DNA of 64,000 bases from Clostridium cavendishii DSM 21758 (GCF_900141845.1 NZ_FQZB01000004.1:360525-424524), one strand, 5' to 3'. Positions 1-8,663 are shown, counted from the first letter of the stretch. Numbers and translations are program-made. Notes: generated by a model not told the origin, from the sequence alone.

Positions 1-485
1 ATTAAACTTAAAACTATTCTACTGTCTAAAAACAAAGTCATAGTTGCCGGAAGAGAAAAAATTTGTTTTATTGCTTTTTCTCCATCTAATACTAATAAAA
101 ATATTGGTACTACTATATAGTTAACATTTATAAATAAACCTGCTGAAAATAATGTATCTAAAACTCGTTTACTTTTAAATTCAAACCTTGATAAAACATA
201 AGCTGCTGGTATTGCTACAACTAAAAGTATAATTAATGCTAATGCCGTTACTACTATAGAATTAATAAAATACTCCCCCATATGTGCGTCCACAAAAGCT
301 TTTCTAAAATTCTCAAGATACATCCCTTTGGGTAGCGCCCATGGATTACCATAAAACTCCGATTTATGCTTAAATGCTGCTAGAATAGACCACCCCAGAG
401 GAACTATTATACTTATTGCAAATATACTTAAACATAAATATATAAAAAACTTATATAATTTATCAGCTGACATCTTCTTAATCAT
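1..485 (-). CDS. Sugar ABC transporter permease, MalG-type (partial, runs off window)
   Basis: Open minus-strand frame of about 161 codons that continues past the left edge, so the C-terminal half is missing. The N-terminus has a membrane segment followed by a periplasmic-type loop (FYGNPWALPKGMYLENF) and further membrane segments, the usual start of MalG/LacG-like CUT1 permeases. Two ATGs sit in frame at 488 and 485; the AGGGAGGG site is better spaced from 485. It lies 12 bases after the stop of the partner permease, so the two are one operon. A binding protein or ATPase gene probably lies outside the window. Substrate unknown. Confidence 0.85.
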   Translation of the reverse strand, partial: MIKKMSADKLYKFFIYLCLSIFAISIIVPLGWSILAAFKHKSEFYGNPWALPKGMYLENFRKAFVDAHMGEYFINSIVVTALALIILLVVAIPAAYVLSRFEFKSKRVLDTLFSAGLFINVNYIVVPIFLLVLDGEKAIKQIFSLPATMTLFLDSRIVLSL

Positions 486-497
486 CATATTCCCTCC

Positions 498-1391
498 CTA
501 AAATTCTATAATATCTCTTTTAGTTATCTTGCTTATTATTAGTGATAATACAAATGAGAATATAAATATAATTACTCCAATAGACATACCATATCCATAT
601 GATGAATTAGAATACGCCTGCTTGTACATATAACTTAAGAACACTTCTGAGCTTCCATCTGGACCTCCACCAGTCATAACCTTTACAAATAGAAAACTTA
701 AATTTATTGTACTTATTATAAAAAAGGTTAAAGTAGTTCTAACAACATTCCATATTAAAGGCAATGTTATCTCAAAAAATTGTTTTATTTTCGATGCTCC
801 CTCCAAATCCGCCGCTTCATATAAATGCTCTGGAATACTACACATACTTGCCATGTACATTACCATATAATAACCTACAGCTTGCCATATCATAGCAAAT
901 ACTATACACCATATAACTACCTTTTGATCTCCTAACCACATTTTAGTTAATGATTCAAGGTTTAAAAGTTTCAATGTGGAATTTAAGATTCCTTGCTTAG
1001 GATCTAATATTGCTGAAAAAATTGCAGATATTACAACTACTGAAAGGATATTAGGTAAGTAAAATATAACTCTAAAAAAATTTTTAAATTTTATATTTTC
1101 TCGAGATAAAATTGCTGCAGAAACTACAGCGAGTACCATAGTTATTATTGTTACTATTACTAATAATAACAATGTGTTTTGAAATGATTTTATAAAATTA
1201 AGATCTTTAAATAATATTTTAAAATTTTCAAAACCTACAAAAGTTTTTTTATTAGTTAACCCTCCCCACTTAAATAAAGACATCCAAAATACATTTATTG
1301 TTGGGATAACCATGAAAATAAAGAATAATATAAATGCTGGTAAGACTGACCAGATAATAAATAATTTTTTTGATGATCTTTTTTTATTCAT
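498..1391 (-). CDS. Sugar ABC transporter permease, MalF/UgpA-type
   Basis: A 297-residue membrane protein with six predicted hydrophobic segments. Near residue 195 it has the EAA loop that docks on the ATPase (EAADLEGASKIKQFF, then ITLPL), diagnostic of the BPD transporter inner-membrane family; the whole fits CUT1 carbohydrate importers. AAGGAGT lies 8 bases ahead of the ATG. It is the promoter-proximal gene of an operon continuing into the partial MalG-type permease. The divergent AraC regulator at 1603 is the obvious candidate controller. The sugar cannot be told from sequence. Confidence 0.9.
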   Translation of the reverse strand: MNKKRSSKKLFIIWSVLPAFILFFIFMVIPTINVFWMSLFKWGGLTNKKTFVGFENFKILFKDLNFIKSFQNTLLLLVIVTIITMVLAVVSAAILSRENIKFKNFFRVIFYLPNILSVVVISAIFSAILDPKQGILNSTLKLLNLESLTKMWLGDQKVVIWCIVFAMIWQAVGYYMVMYMASMCSIPEHLYEAADLEGASKIKQFFEITLPLIWNVVRTTLTFFIISTINLSFLFVKVMTGGGPDGSSEVFLSYMYKQAYSNSSYGYGMSIGVIIFIFSFVLSLIISKITKRDIIEF

Positions 1392-1453
1392 TGCATAAAC
1401 TCCTTTTTAACAATTTCACTCTATAAAAGCAATTTACTTGTATTTATATTTAA

Positions 1454-1483
1454 ATTATACAACCCTTGTAATCTTTTACACAA
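1454..1483 (-). promoter_or_regulatory. Likely sigma-A promoter for the sugar permease operon
   Basis: On the minus strand TTGTGT and TATAAT are separated by 18 bases, about 60 bases ahead of the first permease start. The -10 box is perfect and the -35 box is moderate. Found by eye only. Confidence 0.5.
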
Positions 1484-1511
1484 CAATATAATTGCCATTT
1501 TTTATAACATA

Positions 1512-1557
1512 ATTGCTGAGTATAGCAATATATTTTAATATTTTTCTATGTTATAAT
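1512..1557 (+). promoter_or_regulatory. Inverted repeat and -10 box between the divergent AraC and permease genes
   Basis: ATTGCT and AGCAAT form a 6-bp inverted repeat with a 6-base gap (1512-1529), followed by TATAAT at 1552-1557 facing the AraC gene. The repeat could be an operator serving both divergent genes. No convincing -35 box is visible. Confidence 0.35.
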
Positions 1558-1602
1558 ATATCATATATTGTAATTTATTAACAAAAGGAGGTTAATTTCA
1601 AA

Positions 1603-2457
1603 ATGAGTAACACAATGTATATGGTAGATACTAAAGATATTATAAATGTCAATTATGAACTACTATACATATGTAAATCAAAATTCGAGAATGACTGGCA
1701 TAGTACTGCTCACTTTCATCCATTTACTGAAATATTCTTTATAACAAGTGGAAAAGGTAGTTTTCAGCTAGAAGATAATAATGTAAACGTATCAGAGGGA
1801 GATTTAATAATTATTAATCCCAATTGCCTTCATACTGAAAAATCAACTTTCGTAAATGAACCCCTAGAATATATCGTCCTAGGAGTGGACAATCTAGTAC
1901 TTTCCTTTCCAGAAGATAAAAGTGGTTACCAAAATGAAAAAAACAAACCGCAATATAGGATTATAAAATATGTAGACAAAACTGTTATATTAGGCTATTT
2001 AAATTCTTTAATTGATGAAATAAGTAAAAAAGATTATAACTATGAAGTTGCTTATAAAAGTATATTAATATTGTTAATAATAACTATTCTTAGAGGAGAT
2101 AATAACAATCCTAAAGTAAAAGAAGAATCTACTAATAAATTAAGCTTAGAATGTATGAAAGTAAAAAATTATATTGATTCCCACTACTCTCAAAACATCA
2201 CACTAGATTTATTAGTACAGCTTACTCATATAAATAAATATCATTTAGTTCATAGTTTTACTAAACAAGTTGGTATTTCCCCTATAAACTATTTAATTAA
2301 TAAACGTATTGAAGAAGCAAAGAATCTATTATCAACTACAAACTATTCAATTAGAGAAATAGCTTCTATTGTTGGTTTTTCTAATTCATCATACTTTAGT
2401 GAAGTCTTCAAAAAAAATACAGGCAATTCCCCTAAAAACTATAGATCACAAGCGTAA
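1603..2457 (+). CDS. AraC-family regulator with N-terminal cupin sensor
   Basis: A 284-residue protein. Residues ~35-90 form an AraC-type cupin ligand-binding half (HFHPFTEIFFITSGKG, then a PNCLHTE segment). The last ~100 residues hold the two helix-turn-helix motifs of the AraC/XylS family (NITLDLLVQLTHINKYHL and YSIREIASIVGFSNSSYFS, ending in the GNSPKNYR signature). AGGAGG lies 11 bases before the ATG. It is divergent from the sugar permease operon, so it probably activates that operon on binding its sugar. The effector is unknown. Confidence 0.9.
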   Translation: MSNTMYMVDTKDIINVNYELLYICKSKFENDWHSTAHFHPFTEIFFITSGKGSFQLEDNNVNVSEGDLIIINPNCLHTEKSTFVNEPLEYIVLGVDNLVLSFPEDKSGYQNEKNKPQYRIIKYVDKTVILGYLNSLIDEISKKDYNYEVAYKSILILLIITILRGDNNNPKVKEESTNKLSLECMKVKNYIDSHYSQNITLDLLVQLTHINKYHLVHSFTKQVGISPINYLINKRIEEAKNLLSTTNYSIREIASIVGFSNSSYFSEVFKKNTGNSPKNYRSQA

Positions 2458-2469
2458 AATAAATAATTA

Positions 2470-2516
2470 AAAAGCTTGTAAATTTTAAGTTATATGCTTA
2501 AAACCTACAAGCTTTT
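2470..2516 (+). terminator. Rho-independent terminator after the AraC gene
   Basis: Arms AAAAGCTTGTA and TACAAGCTTTT are perfectly complementary and are followed by a T-rich run. It begins 12 bases after the regulator's stop. Confidence 0.8.
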
Positions 2517-2550
2517 GTTTATTTTTAATAATTTATAATAACACCTATAC

Positions 2551-2635
2551 ACTTTTTATTACATTATATACTTTTTATTACATTATATACTTTTTATTAC
2601 ATTATATACTTTTTATTACATTATATACTTTTTAA
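2551..2635. repeat. Short tandem repeat, 19-bp unit, about 4.4 copies
   Basis: The unit ACTTTTTATTACATTATAT occurs four times without a mismatch (2551-2569, 2570-2588, 2589-2607, 2608-2626), then a partial copy to about 2635. It lies between convergent genes and has no spacers. Copy number in such arrays often varies between strains. Confidence 0.95.
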
Positions 2636-2731
2636 TAAAATCATATTAATGGTTTATATAGCTTAACATTTCACCGGTTTTTAAAATTTTAATATACTAA
2701 AATCTTATTTAAAATCATAAATGCCTTTATT

Positions 2732-2941
2732 CTAACCAAGTAAAAAATCTAATACGTTCCAGCCAGCACTTGTTTGAGCTTTATACAGTTCAGTATAACC
2801 ACATTGTGTGCAACTAACTGTTACAAACTTTTTATTTTGTATATCAAATAATTTTGCAAAGTTACCTCCTGTTGCTTGAAATTGATCTGATTCATAGTGC
2901 TGATTTCCACATTTAGGACATACATATTGTCTCTTTTCCAT
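2732..2941 (-). CDS. Small zinc-ribbon protein (DUF2082-like)
   Basis: A 69-residue protein with two CxxC pairs (CPKCGNQHYE and CTQCGYTELY) that should hold one zinc ion. The spacing and the central FDIQNKKFVTVSC segment match the small nucleic-acid-binding Zn-ribbon family often annotated DUF2082/COG3478. AAAGGAGG lies just upstream. No operon partner: the gene stands alone between the tandem repeat and a terminator. Its role is unknown; RNA or DNA binding is a family-level guess. Confidence 0.8.
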   Translation of the reverse strand: MEKRQYVCPKCGNQHYESDQFQATGGNFAKLFDIQNKKFVTVSCTQCGYTELYKAQTSAGWNVLDFLLG

Positions 2942-3166
2942 AAATTAAAATCCTCCTTTGTAATTTATAAATTAATTAATAATATTTTTTTATTATCATT
3001 GTAATATTATACTATAACTTGAATAAATTTTATACAAACATTAATTAATCTGTATACTCCATTTGGACGAATCATATCTGATTTATCAATTTATTATTTC
3101 CAATAAATTTAATTACTGCAAAGTTTTTATTTGTTATTAATAAAATCACATTACTTTCTTATATGT

Positions 3167-3206
3167 AAAAAGTTCTAAAAGCTATATATAACTTTTAGAA
3201 CTTTTT
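3167..3206 (-). terminator. Terminator of the ECF transporter operon
   Basis: A 15-bp stem (AAAAAGTTCTAAAAG with its complement) and a 10-base loop, with T-runs on both strands. It lies 17 bases after the stop of the DtxR-like gene that ends the minus-strand operon. Confidence 0.8.
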
Positions 3207-3222
3207 GTATTAAAAAAACATA

Positions 3223-3582
3223 TTATTTCTCTATAAATTTTTTAATTCCTTTAAAAGTTTCATCACTTATTATATGTTCAATTTTACAAGCATCTTCCTC
3301 TGCTACTTTTTCAGATATACTTGCTGTTTTCACTAAAAATTTAGTAAGTATTTTATGACGTTCATATATGGCTTCTGCTTTTTCTGCACCTATATCTGTA
3401 AATAATATATATCCATTAGAATCTATATCTATATATTTTTCTTCTCTTAAAATTCCTAATGCACGACTAACACTTGGTTTACTGAAATTAAGCTTTTTTG
3501 CTATATCAATAGCTCTTACACTTCCTATTTCTTTTTTTAGTATTAAAATTGTCTCTAAATAATTTTCTCCAGATTCGTACAT
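3223..3582 (-). CDS. Short DtxR-family regulator lacking the SH3 domain
   Basis: The 119-residue protein covers the winged-helix DNA-binding domain (residues ~5-60, SKPSVSRALGILREEKYI) and the start of the metal-binding dimerisation helices (ERHKILTKFL, then a DACKIEH segment). It stops well short of the full family, so there is no FeoA/SH3 tail. An upstream in-frame ATG at 3594 overlaps the GGAGGT site, so the start at 3582 is preferred. It is the last gene of the ECF operon (EcfT, double ATPase, S component, regulator), which suggests metal-dependent control of that transporter. Which metal, or whether it still binds one, is not clear. Confidence 0.85.
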   Translation of the reverse strand: MYESGENYLETILILKKEIGSVRAIDIAKKLNFSKPSVSRALGILREEKYIDIDSNGYILFTDIGAEKAEAIYERHKILTKFLVKTASISEKVAEEDACKIEHIISDETFKGIKKFIEK

Positions 3583-3666
3583 ACTTACCTCCATAAACTA
3601 ACATAGAATATCCTAATAGTATATCAGTTACAAATAAGAAATTTCAAGTATATCACAATTTTATAT

Positions 3667-4272
3667 TTATACAATTCCTGCTTTTTCAAAATGTTTATGA
3701 AGAAGTTTTTTCCCCCATAAACTCCCTAAGTATGAAGCTATAATTGTTAAAACACTTAATAAAATCATTGTATTAAAATCAACCATTCCTAGACATGTTT
3801 TAAGTATTTGTAGAGATTCTGACCCCTTTGCTGATTCTTGAGCAATATATGCTTCCTTCATAAAAACAAAAGGAATATATTCCCCAAGTGCGAATCCAAG
3901 CATATAGCAAGCAAAGCCTGTAGCTGCTGATATGAATTTTTTTCTTCCCATAATAGTAAATATGATTTCTCCTATTATTCCCATAACAAATATACAAATT
4001 CCCATTACGCCACCAGGTGCCATAGTTAAAAGAGTTAATCCTAAAAGTGCACTACTTATAATAAATATTCCTGGCATTTCAGCCTTTGCAATCATAAGCA
4101 TAAATATTATTCCACCAACAAGCGATATAATTATAGGAATTACAACTAAAATTGGTGGAAATAATCCTATAGTAAAGGCTAACCCAAAAAACACCACAAT
4201 AAGTAAAGCATTAAATACCCCTATTGTTATAAGCTTTCTTACATTATCACTTTTATTTTTTTTATTAGACAT
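3667..4272 (-). CDS. ECF transporter substrate-binding (S) component, MptD/Trep_Strep-like
   Basis: A 201-residue, very hydrophobic protein with about six membrane segments and a charged N-terminus, resembling the MptD-like (Trep_Strep) family of putative ECF S components. It lies between the ATPase gene (17 bases upstream) and the DtxR-like regulator, so it should confer specificity on this ECF module. GGAG lies ahead of the ATG. The substrate of this S family is not established; the linked DtxR-type gene makes a metal or metal chelate a reasonable guess. Confidence 0.75.
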   Translation of the reverse strand: MSNKKNKSDNVRKLITIGVFNALLIVVFFGLAFTIGLFPPILVVIPIIISLVGGIIFMLMIAKAEMPGIFIISSALLGLTLLTMAPGGVMGICIFVMGIIGEIIFTIMGRKKFISAATGFACYMLGFALGEYIPFVFMKEAYIAQESAKGSESLQILKTCLGMVDFNTMILLSVLTIIASYLGSLWGKKLLHKHFEKAGIV

Positions 4273-4289
4273 TATCTTTTCTCCTTTTA

Positions 4290-5804
4290 TTATACAATTT
4301 TTGAATAAAGTAATTCATTTGAATATTTATGAAACGGCAGACTATTAAAATTTCCTTTATCATCAAACCACAATAACCTATTAAATGTATTTAATGCAAA
4401 CTCATAATCATGTGTAATTACAAAAATACAACGACCTTCATTTGCAAGGTCTTTTAATATATTGCTAACTATTTTCATATTCTTTGCATCCAACCCACTT
4501 GTAGGCTCGTCTAAAAATAAGAATTTACTATCTTGCATACAAGCAATTGCAATTGCTAATCGTTGTTTTTGCCCACCCGAAAGAGACGCTGGATGAACTT
4601 CTTTATAATCGTCTAAGTTAAATAATTTAAGATATTCCTCTGCTTTTTTTACTCTTTCTTCATTAACTTTCTTTCCAATTAGCATTTCTTCTAATACACT
4701 AGGGGCAAATAACTGATAGTCTACATCCTGCATTACATAAAAAGAATTTTTATTACGCGTTTTTTTACTTGCCCACTTTTCATATATATATACCTTTCCA
4801 TTTCTTTGCTTTTCAAGTCCCATTAATACTCTAGCAAGTGAACTTTTTCCCACTCCGTTTTTCCCTATAATCCCTATAATATCTCCTTCACTAGCTTCAA
4901 AAGATACATTAGACCATAATTTTTTCCCTATATTATAACCAAAAGCAAGATTATCAACTTTAAGCACTTGCGTATTTTCTTTATCTATAATATTTTTTGA
5001 AACTTCGGGAATTAATAGCGTTTCTAATTCAACTTGTCTAAGCCCTATTTTTTCAAACCATTGACTTGGTTTCTTTACAAAAGTTTTTCCTTCAACTATT
5101 CTCTCTATCTTTCCTTTTTTCATTATAACTACTCTATCTACTAAATCTTTAAGATAATACAATTTATGTTCGGAAATAATTATTGTATGTCCTCTATCTT
5201 TTAGTATTTTTAAAACCTCAAAAAGCTGTCTTGTTCCTTTTCCATCAAGATTAGCTGATGGTTCATCCAAAACATATATTTTAGGTTTTAATGCATATAC
5301 AGATGCAACTGCTAATTTCTGCTTTTCTCCACTAGATAAATTTAAAATTGATCTATCTAAGATAGATTCAAGTTTCAAATCTTCTATTGAACTTCTTACT
5401 CTATTTTGTATTTCTTCTCTATCTAGTCCATAATTTTCACAAGGAAATGGAATTTCTGTTTTTACATGCAATGTAAAAAATTGTGATCTTGGATCTTGAA
5501 AAACAGAGCCTACACCTCTTGAGATTTCTCTAAGTGAAACTTTAGTAATGTCCATACCGCATACGGTAACCCTTCCTTCTAAATTTCCATCATAAAACTC
5601 TGGTACTAAACCATTTATACACCTATTTACTGTAGTTTTACCACAGCCACTTTCCCCTGTAAGTACAATAATTTCTCCTTTTTTTATCTTTAAATTAAAG
5701 TCTACTAAACTTTTTTTTGCACTATTTTTATAAGTAAAATTTACATTTTCAAATTTCACTATGACTTCATCATCTCTATTTTCTTTTAAGCTATTATTCT
5801 CCAA
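4290..5804 (-). CDS. Double ATPase of an ECF transporter (EcfA1-EcfA2 fusion)
   Basis: Two complete ABC ATPase domains in one chain of about 504 residues. Domain 1 has Walker A GESGCGKT near residue 50, signature LSSGEKQ and Walker B IYVLDEP. Domain 2 has Walker A GKNGVGKS near residue 310, signature LSGGQKQ and Walker B FLFLDEP. A fused ATPase pair beside EcfT and an S component is typical of dedicated ECF importers. The GTG at 5813 overlaps the AGGGGG site, so the TTG at 5804, eight bases downstream of it, is the likelier start. It follows EcfT by about 20 bases. Confidence 0.9.
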   Translation of the reverse strand: MENNSLKENRDDEVIVKFENVNFTYKNSAKKSLVDFNLKIKKGEIIVLTGESGCGKTTVNRCINGLVPEFYDGNLEGRVTVCGMDITKVSLREISRGVGSVFQDPRSQFFTLHVKTEIPFPCENYGLDREEIQNRVRSSIEDLKLESILDRSILNLSSGEKQKLAVASVYALKPKIYVLDEPSANLDGKGTRQLFEVLKILKDRGHTIIISEHKLYYLKDLVDRVVIMKKGKIERIVEGKTFVKKPSQWFEKIGLRQVELETLLIPEVSKNIIDKENTQVLKVDNLAFGYNIGKKLWSNVSFEASEGDIIGIIGKNGVGKSSLARVLMGLEKQRNGKVYIYEKWASKKTRNKNSFYVMQDVDYQLFAPSVLEEMLIGKKVNEERVKKAEEYLKLFNLDDYKEVHPASLSGGQKQRLAIAIACMQDSKFLFLDEPTSGLDAKNMKIVSNILKDLANEGRCIFVITHDYEFALNTFNRLLWFDDKGNFNSLPFHKYSNELLYSKIV

Positions 5805-5826
5805 CAGAAACACCCCCTCTATCTAT

Positions 5827-6555
5827 TTAAGCAAAAATATTTTTATCATGAATTATTATTAATATAGCCGAAATGACAAGACACATTAGGCAATAAAAAG
5901 TATCAACAGTTTGGAATTTTACATCCGTATATGATGTTCTCGTATGCTCTGTATCAAGACCTTTACATAACGATGCTGCTGACAATTCTTCCGATATTTT
6001 CCCACTCCTAATTAATAATGGTATTATAAAATTCTCAACTGCATTCATGGGATGAAACAAAACTCCTATAAAAGAAGTATTTAATCCTCTCATTTTCAAA
6101 CCTTCTCTTACCTTTGCCACCTCATCTTTAATAGTAGGAATATAACGATAAACTACAGCTAGTGGTAAAACCATTGCTTTTGGAATATACATTGCTTCTA
6201 AAGAAAATAATAATTCATCCATATGAACTTTTCTTATTAGTATTACACATGCAATATAAACTGGAAATAATCTAAAACATAAAAATATTAATGTTGTAAA
6301 CATCATTGTTATAAGAGGAATCTTTAAATATACTAAAACGAGATTAGATATATATAATAGAAGGTAAGTAATTGTAAATTTAATAGCTGTTTTGAACATT
6401 CTATGCCACAACATTAAAATGTCCATTATAACAAATAAAAGTAATAGTTCTATAGGACGATTTATTAAAAAATTTAAAATAGATATAATAATCACTTGAA
6501 ATATAAGTGCTCTTGGATCAGGTTTTAATGCTTTAAATTCTGTTACATATTTCAA
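5827..6555 (-). CDS. ecfT: ECF transporter transmembrane component EcfT (CbiQ family)
   Basis: About 242 residues with several membrane segments. The cytoplasmic coupling helices are visible as EVAKVREGLKMRGL and as the late SEELSAASLCKGLD segment, both typical of CbiQ/EcfT proteins. A frame extends up to an ATG at 6588, but AAAGGAGGTG lies inside that extension 8 bases ahead of a TTG at 6555, which therefore starts the protein. First gene of the four-gene ECF operon; it couples the ATPase pair to the S component. Confidence 0.87.
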   Translation of the reverse strand: MKYVTEFKALKPDPRALIFQVIIISILNFLINRPIELLLLFVIMDILMLWHRMFKTAIKFTITYLLLYISNLVLVYLKIPLITMMFTTLIFLCFRLFPVYIACVILIRKVHMDELLFSLEAMYIPKAMVLPLAVVYRYIPTIKDEVAKVREGLKMRGLNTSFIGVLFHPMNAVENFIIPLLIRSGKISEELSAASLCKGLDTEHTRTSYTDVKFQTVDTFYCLMCLVISAILIIIHDKNIFA

Positions 6556-6580
6556 CTTTTTCACCTCCTTTATCTTTAAA

Positions 6581-6596
6581 GTTAGCATGAGCTAAC
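6581..6596 (-). promoter_or_regulatory. Perfect inverted repeat just upstream of ecfT
   Basis: GTTAGC and GCTAAC separated by four bases, lying in the leader 26-41 bases upstream of the ecfT start. It is too short and lacks a T-run for a terminator, so an operator for a regulator (perhaps the operon's own DtxR-like protein) is possible. Confidence 0.4.
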
Positions 6597-6741
6597 CCAA
6601 TGTTATGCTACATTAATTTAAATGTCTTTTCAATAAAATTTCTTATCTTTGTCTAATCGAAGCATATATTTGTCCAATCATAGTATCTAATATTTTATTT
6701 ATTTCCTTGAATGTTAATTATTTTAGAGTTATAATGATATT

Positions 6742-6760
6742 GATAATTATTTTCATTTAT
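6742..6760 (+). promoter_or_regulatory. Fur-box-like site upstream of the AraC gene
   Basis: GATAATTATTTTCATTTAT matches about 14 of 19 positions of the classical Fur box (GATAATGATAATCATTATC). It lies about 35 bases ahead of the AraC-type gene, consistent with iron repression. Confidence 0.6.
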
Positions 6761-6793
6761 TCAATATTAAAACATTTTATAAGGAGTATATGA

Positions 6794-7768
6794 ATGAATA
6801 ATATTTTAAATACATTACATGAACCTTGTTTAATTAAGCATGGTTTCTATTTAGATAAAACATGTACAAAATTTAATACTGAGGGTCTTACATATTCACT
6901 TCCTCCTGAAAAAGGTTATGGAAATTACTGGGTATATGCTTATAAAAATTTATTTTCTATCTCAATTCATGATTTTGTTCTTTCTAATGACTTATTTTTT
7001 GAATATAAAATCCCTAAATATTTAAGTATTAGTTATTACGAATCAGGTTCTGGGGAAGAATTTAAACCTTATAATAGAATTTCTTGTGGTTTCATAAAAG
7101 GTTTTATTGGAAATAACTCTTTATATCAAGCTTTATTTCATAAACATATTCCTGTTAAGTCTATAGGAATTGAAATCATGCCTGAATATTATAAAGATTA
7201 TTTACAAAAAAAATATAATGGTGAATATAACGATCCATGTTCAGCCTTTTTAAGTATTGATGGTGCTTCTGATTTTCCTGAATTAGTTACTTTATTAAAA
7301 CAAATAAAAACATATAATGGAACTGGCATGTCAGCTAAACTATTTTATGAAAGTAAGGTTGCAGAAGCAATTTCTTTAATAGTTGATAAATCAAAAAATA
7401 TGAATACCCCAAAGATTCGTAAAAAAATATCAGATGATGATATAAACAGTATAAGAACTGTTGCTTCCTATATTAACGATCATTATTCTTATACTATAAA
7501 TTTAGACGAGCTTTCTAGAATTGCTTGTATGGGGACAACTAAATTAAAATATACATTTAAAGCAGTTTTTAAATGTACGATTACAGAATACATACAAAAT
7601 AAAAGAATAAGCCAAGCAGAACATATATTTCTAAATACGGATTTGCCTATAAATCAAGTAGCTAATATAGTAGGTTATAAAAATGCTAGTAGATTCTCAG
7701 AATTATTTCGTAAACAAACTGGATTACTTCCAAAAGAATTCAAAAAAAATTGTAAAATTTCAACATAA
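6794..7768 (+). CDS. YbtA/PchR-like AraC-family regulator (iron block, copy 1)
   Basis: A 324-residue protein. The first ~220 residues have no clear cupin and resemble the long sensor half of YbtA/PchR-type regulators, which sense siderophores. The last ~100 residues carry the two AraC HTH motifs (INLDELSRIACMGTTKLKY and PINQVANIVGYKNASRFSE, then GLLPKEFKK). A Fur-like box sits in its promoter and a terminator follows. It probably activates nearby uptake genes when iron chelate is present. One of three paralogous regulators in this block; the ligand is unknown. Confidence 0.85.
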   Translation: MNNILNTLHEPCLIKHGFYLDKTCTKFNTEGLTYSLPPEKGYGNYWVYAYKNLFSISIHDFVLSNDLFFEYKIPKYLSISYYESGSGEEFKPYNRISCGFIKGFIGNNSLYQALFHKHIPVKSIGIEIMPEYYKDYLQKKYNGEYNDPCSAFLSIDGASDFPELVTLLKQIKTYNGTGMSAKLFYESKVAEAISLIVDKSKNMNTPKIRKKISDDDINSIRTVASYINDHYSYTINLDELSRIACMGTTKLKYTFKAVFKCTITEYIQNKRISQAEHIFLNTDLPINQVANIVGYKNASRFSELFRKQTGLLPKEFKKNCKIST

Positions 7769-7783
7769 TCAGAAATATAAATT

Positions 7784-7826
7784 AATCCATTCCCAATATA
7801 TTTTAATACTATGGAATGGATTTTTT
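7784..7826 (+). terminator. Rho-independent terminator after the AraC gene
   Basis: AATCCATTCC and GGAATGGATT form a perfect 10-bp stem followed by a run of T. Confidence 0.8.
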
Positions 7827-7853
7827 GCATTTATAAAAACGATATTCAATATT

Positions 7854-7925
7854 TCAAGCATTTATGATAATTGACATTGCTATACAAAGAATTATAAGAG
7901 CTATTCTAGATATTATTCTCTTCAT
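7854..7925 (-). CDS. Possible 23-residue membrane peptide downstream of the DtxR-type gene
   Basis: A tiny frame, starting MKRIISRIALIILCIAMS and ending in INA: a short basic N-terminus and one hydrophobic helix. It begins 11 bases after the stop of the DtxR-type regulator, and the GGAGTG site overlaps that stop region at good spacing, which suggests translational coupling. No family is recognised. Translation is inferred only from the ribosome binding site and position. Confidence 0.4.
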   Translation of the reverse strand: MKRIISRIALIILCIAMSIIINA

Positions 7926-7936
7926 TTTTATCACTC

Positions 7937-8572
7937 CTAATCTACATAAATTTTATTTGCCGCCTCTCTACCTATAATTATGTCCTTATCACCATTTCTT
8001 AGTGTTATAGGCCCATTATATGGAGCTAAATCTATTATTTTTACTGTATCTCCAATATTTAAACCTAAGTGTACTACATATTTTAAAAGTTCAGTTTCAT
8101 CAAGTATTCTTCTTATCACAGTACTTTCTTCAACAGATAATGAATCTAATTTTCTATAACTTTTAGAGCTTATATCTTTAGATGGAATAGGACTTCCGTG
8201 CGGACATATTTTAGGATACTTTAAGTATTTATCTAATCGTTCTTCAAGTATTGAACTTGTTACATGTTCAAGTCTTTCAGCCTCCTCATGTACCTCATCC
8301 CAACTATACCCTAAATGTTCTAATAAGAACACTTCCCAAAGCCTATGTCTTCTTATTATTTTTACAGCCTCATCTGCTGCATACTCAGTAAGTTTTATTC
8401 CTTTATAAGGTGTATATTCAATATATCCTTCATCTAAGAGTTTCTTTATCATTTCACTAACAGAAGGCGCTGAAACCCCTAAAGCTAAACATATATCTTT
8501 ATTATTTATCTGTTTATATGCTCCTCCAAGCTCGTATATAATCTTTAAGTAATCTTCTTTATTTTCAGTCAT
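7937..8572 (-). CDS. Full-length DtxR/MntR-family metal-dependent repressor
   Basis: A 211-residue protein with three domains: winged helix (residues ~1-60, SAPSVSEMIKKLLDEGYIEY), metal-binding dimerisation helices (RRHRLWEVFL, then EEAERLEHVTS and the CPHGSPIP segment near residue 125), and a C-terminal FeoA/SH3 domain (~140-211). The His/Glu/Cys ligands of the family are in place. A palindrome typical of the family (TTAGGTATACCTAA) lies next to its own -10 box, so it is probably autoregulated. Iron or manganese is likely, given the surrounding iron genes. Confidence 0.9.
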   Translation of the reverse strand: MTENKEDYLKIIYELGGAYKQINNKDICLALGVSAPSVSEMIKKLLDEGYIEYTPYKGIKLTEYAADEAVKIIRRHRLWEVFLLEHLGYSWDEVHEEAERLEHVTSSILEERLDKYLKYPKICPHGSPIPSKDISSKSYRKLDSLSVEESTVIRRILDETELLKYVVHLGLNIGDTVKIIDLAPYNGPITLRNGDKDIIIGREAANKIYVD

Positions 8573-8604
8573 AATATACTCCTTATATTAACCAAATTTT
8601 ATTT

Positions 8605-8630
8605 TTAGGTATACCTAACTTAATATTATA
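8605..8630 (-). promoter_or_regulatory. DtxR-family operator beside the -10 box of the repressor gene
   Basis: A perfect palindrome TTAGGTATACCTAA (8605-8618) lies just downstream of a minus-strand TATAAT (8625-8630). It closely resembles DtxR/IdeR/MntR half-sites (TTAGGT/ACCTAA). Its position implies autorepression of the gene starting at 8572. Confidence 0.7.
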
Positions 8631-8663
8631 ATATCATTAAATTAGCATTTTGTGAATACTAAT

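Noticed and set aside
2551..2635. Repeats considered as a CRISPR array
   Set aside because: The 19-bp units are directly adjacent with no spacers and there are no cas genes.
3932..4348. A 138-codon plus-strand frame opposite the ECF S component
   Set aside because: It is a reverse-strand shadow of a hydrophobic gene within an operon; no ribosome binding site.
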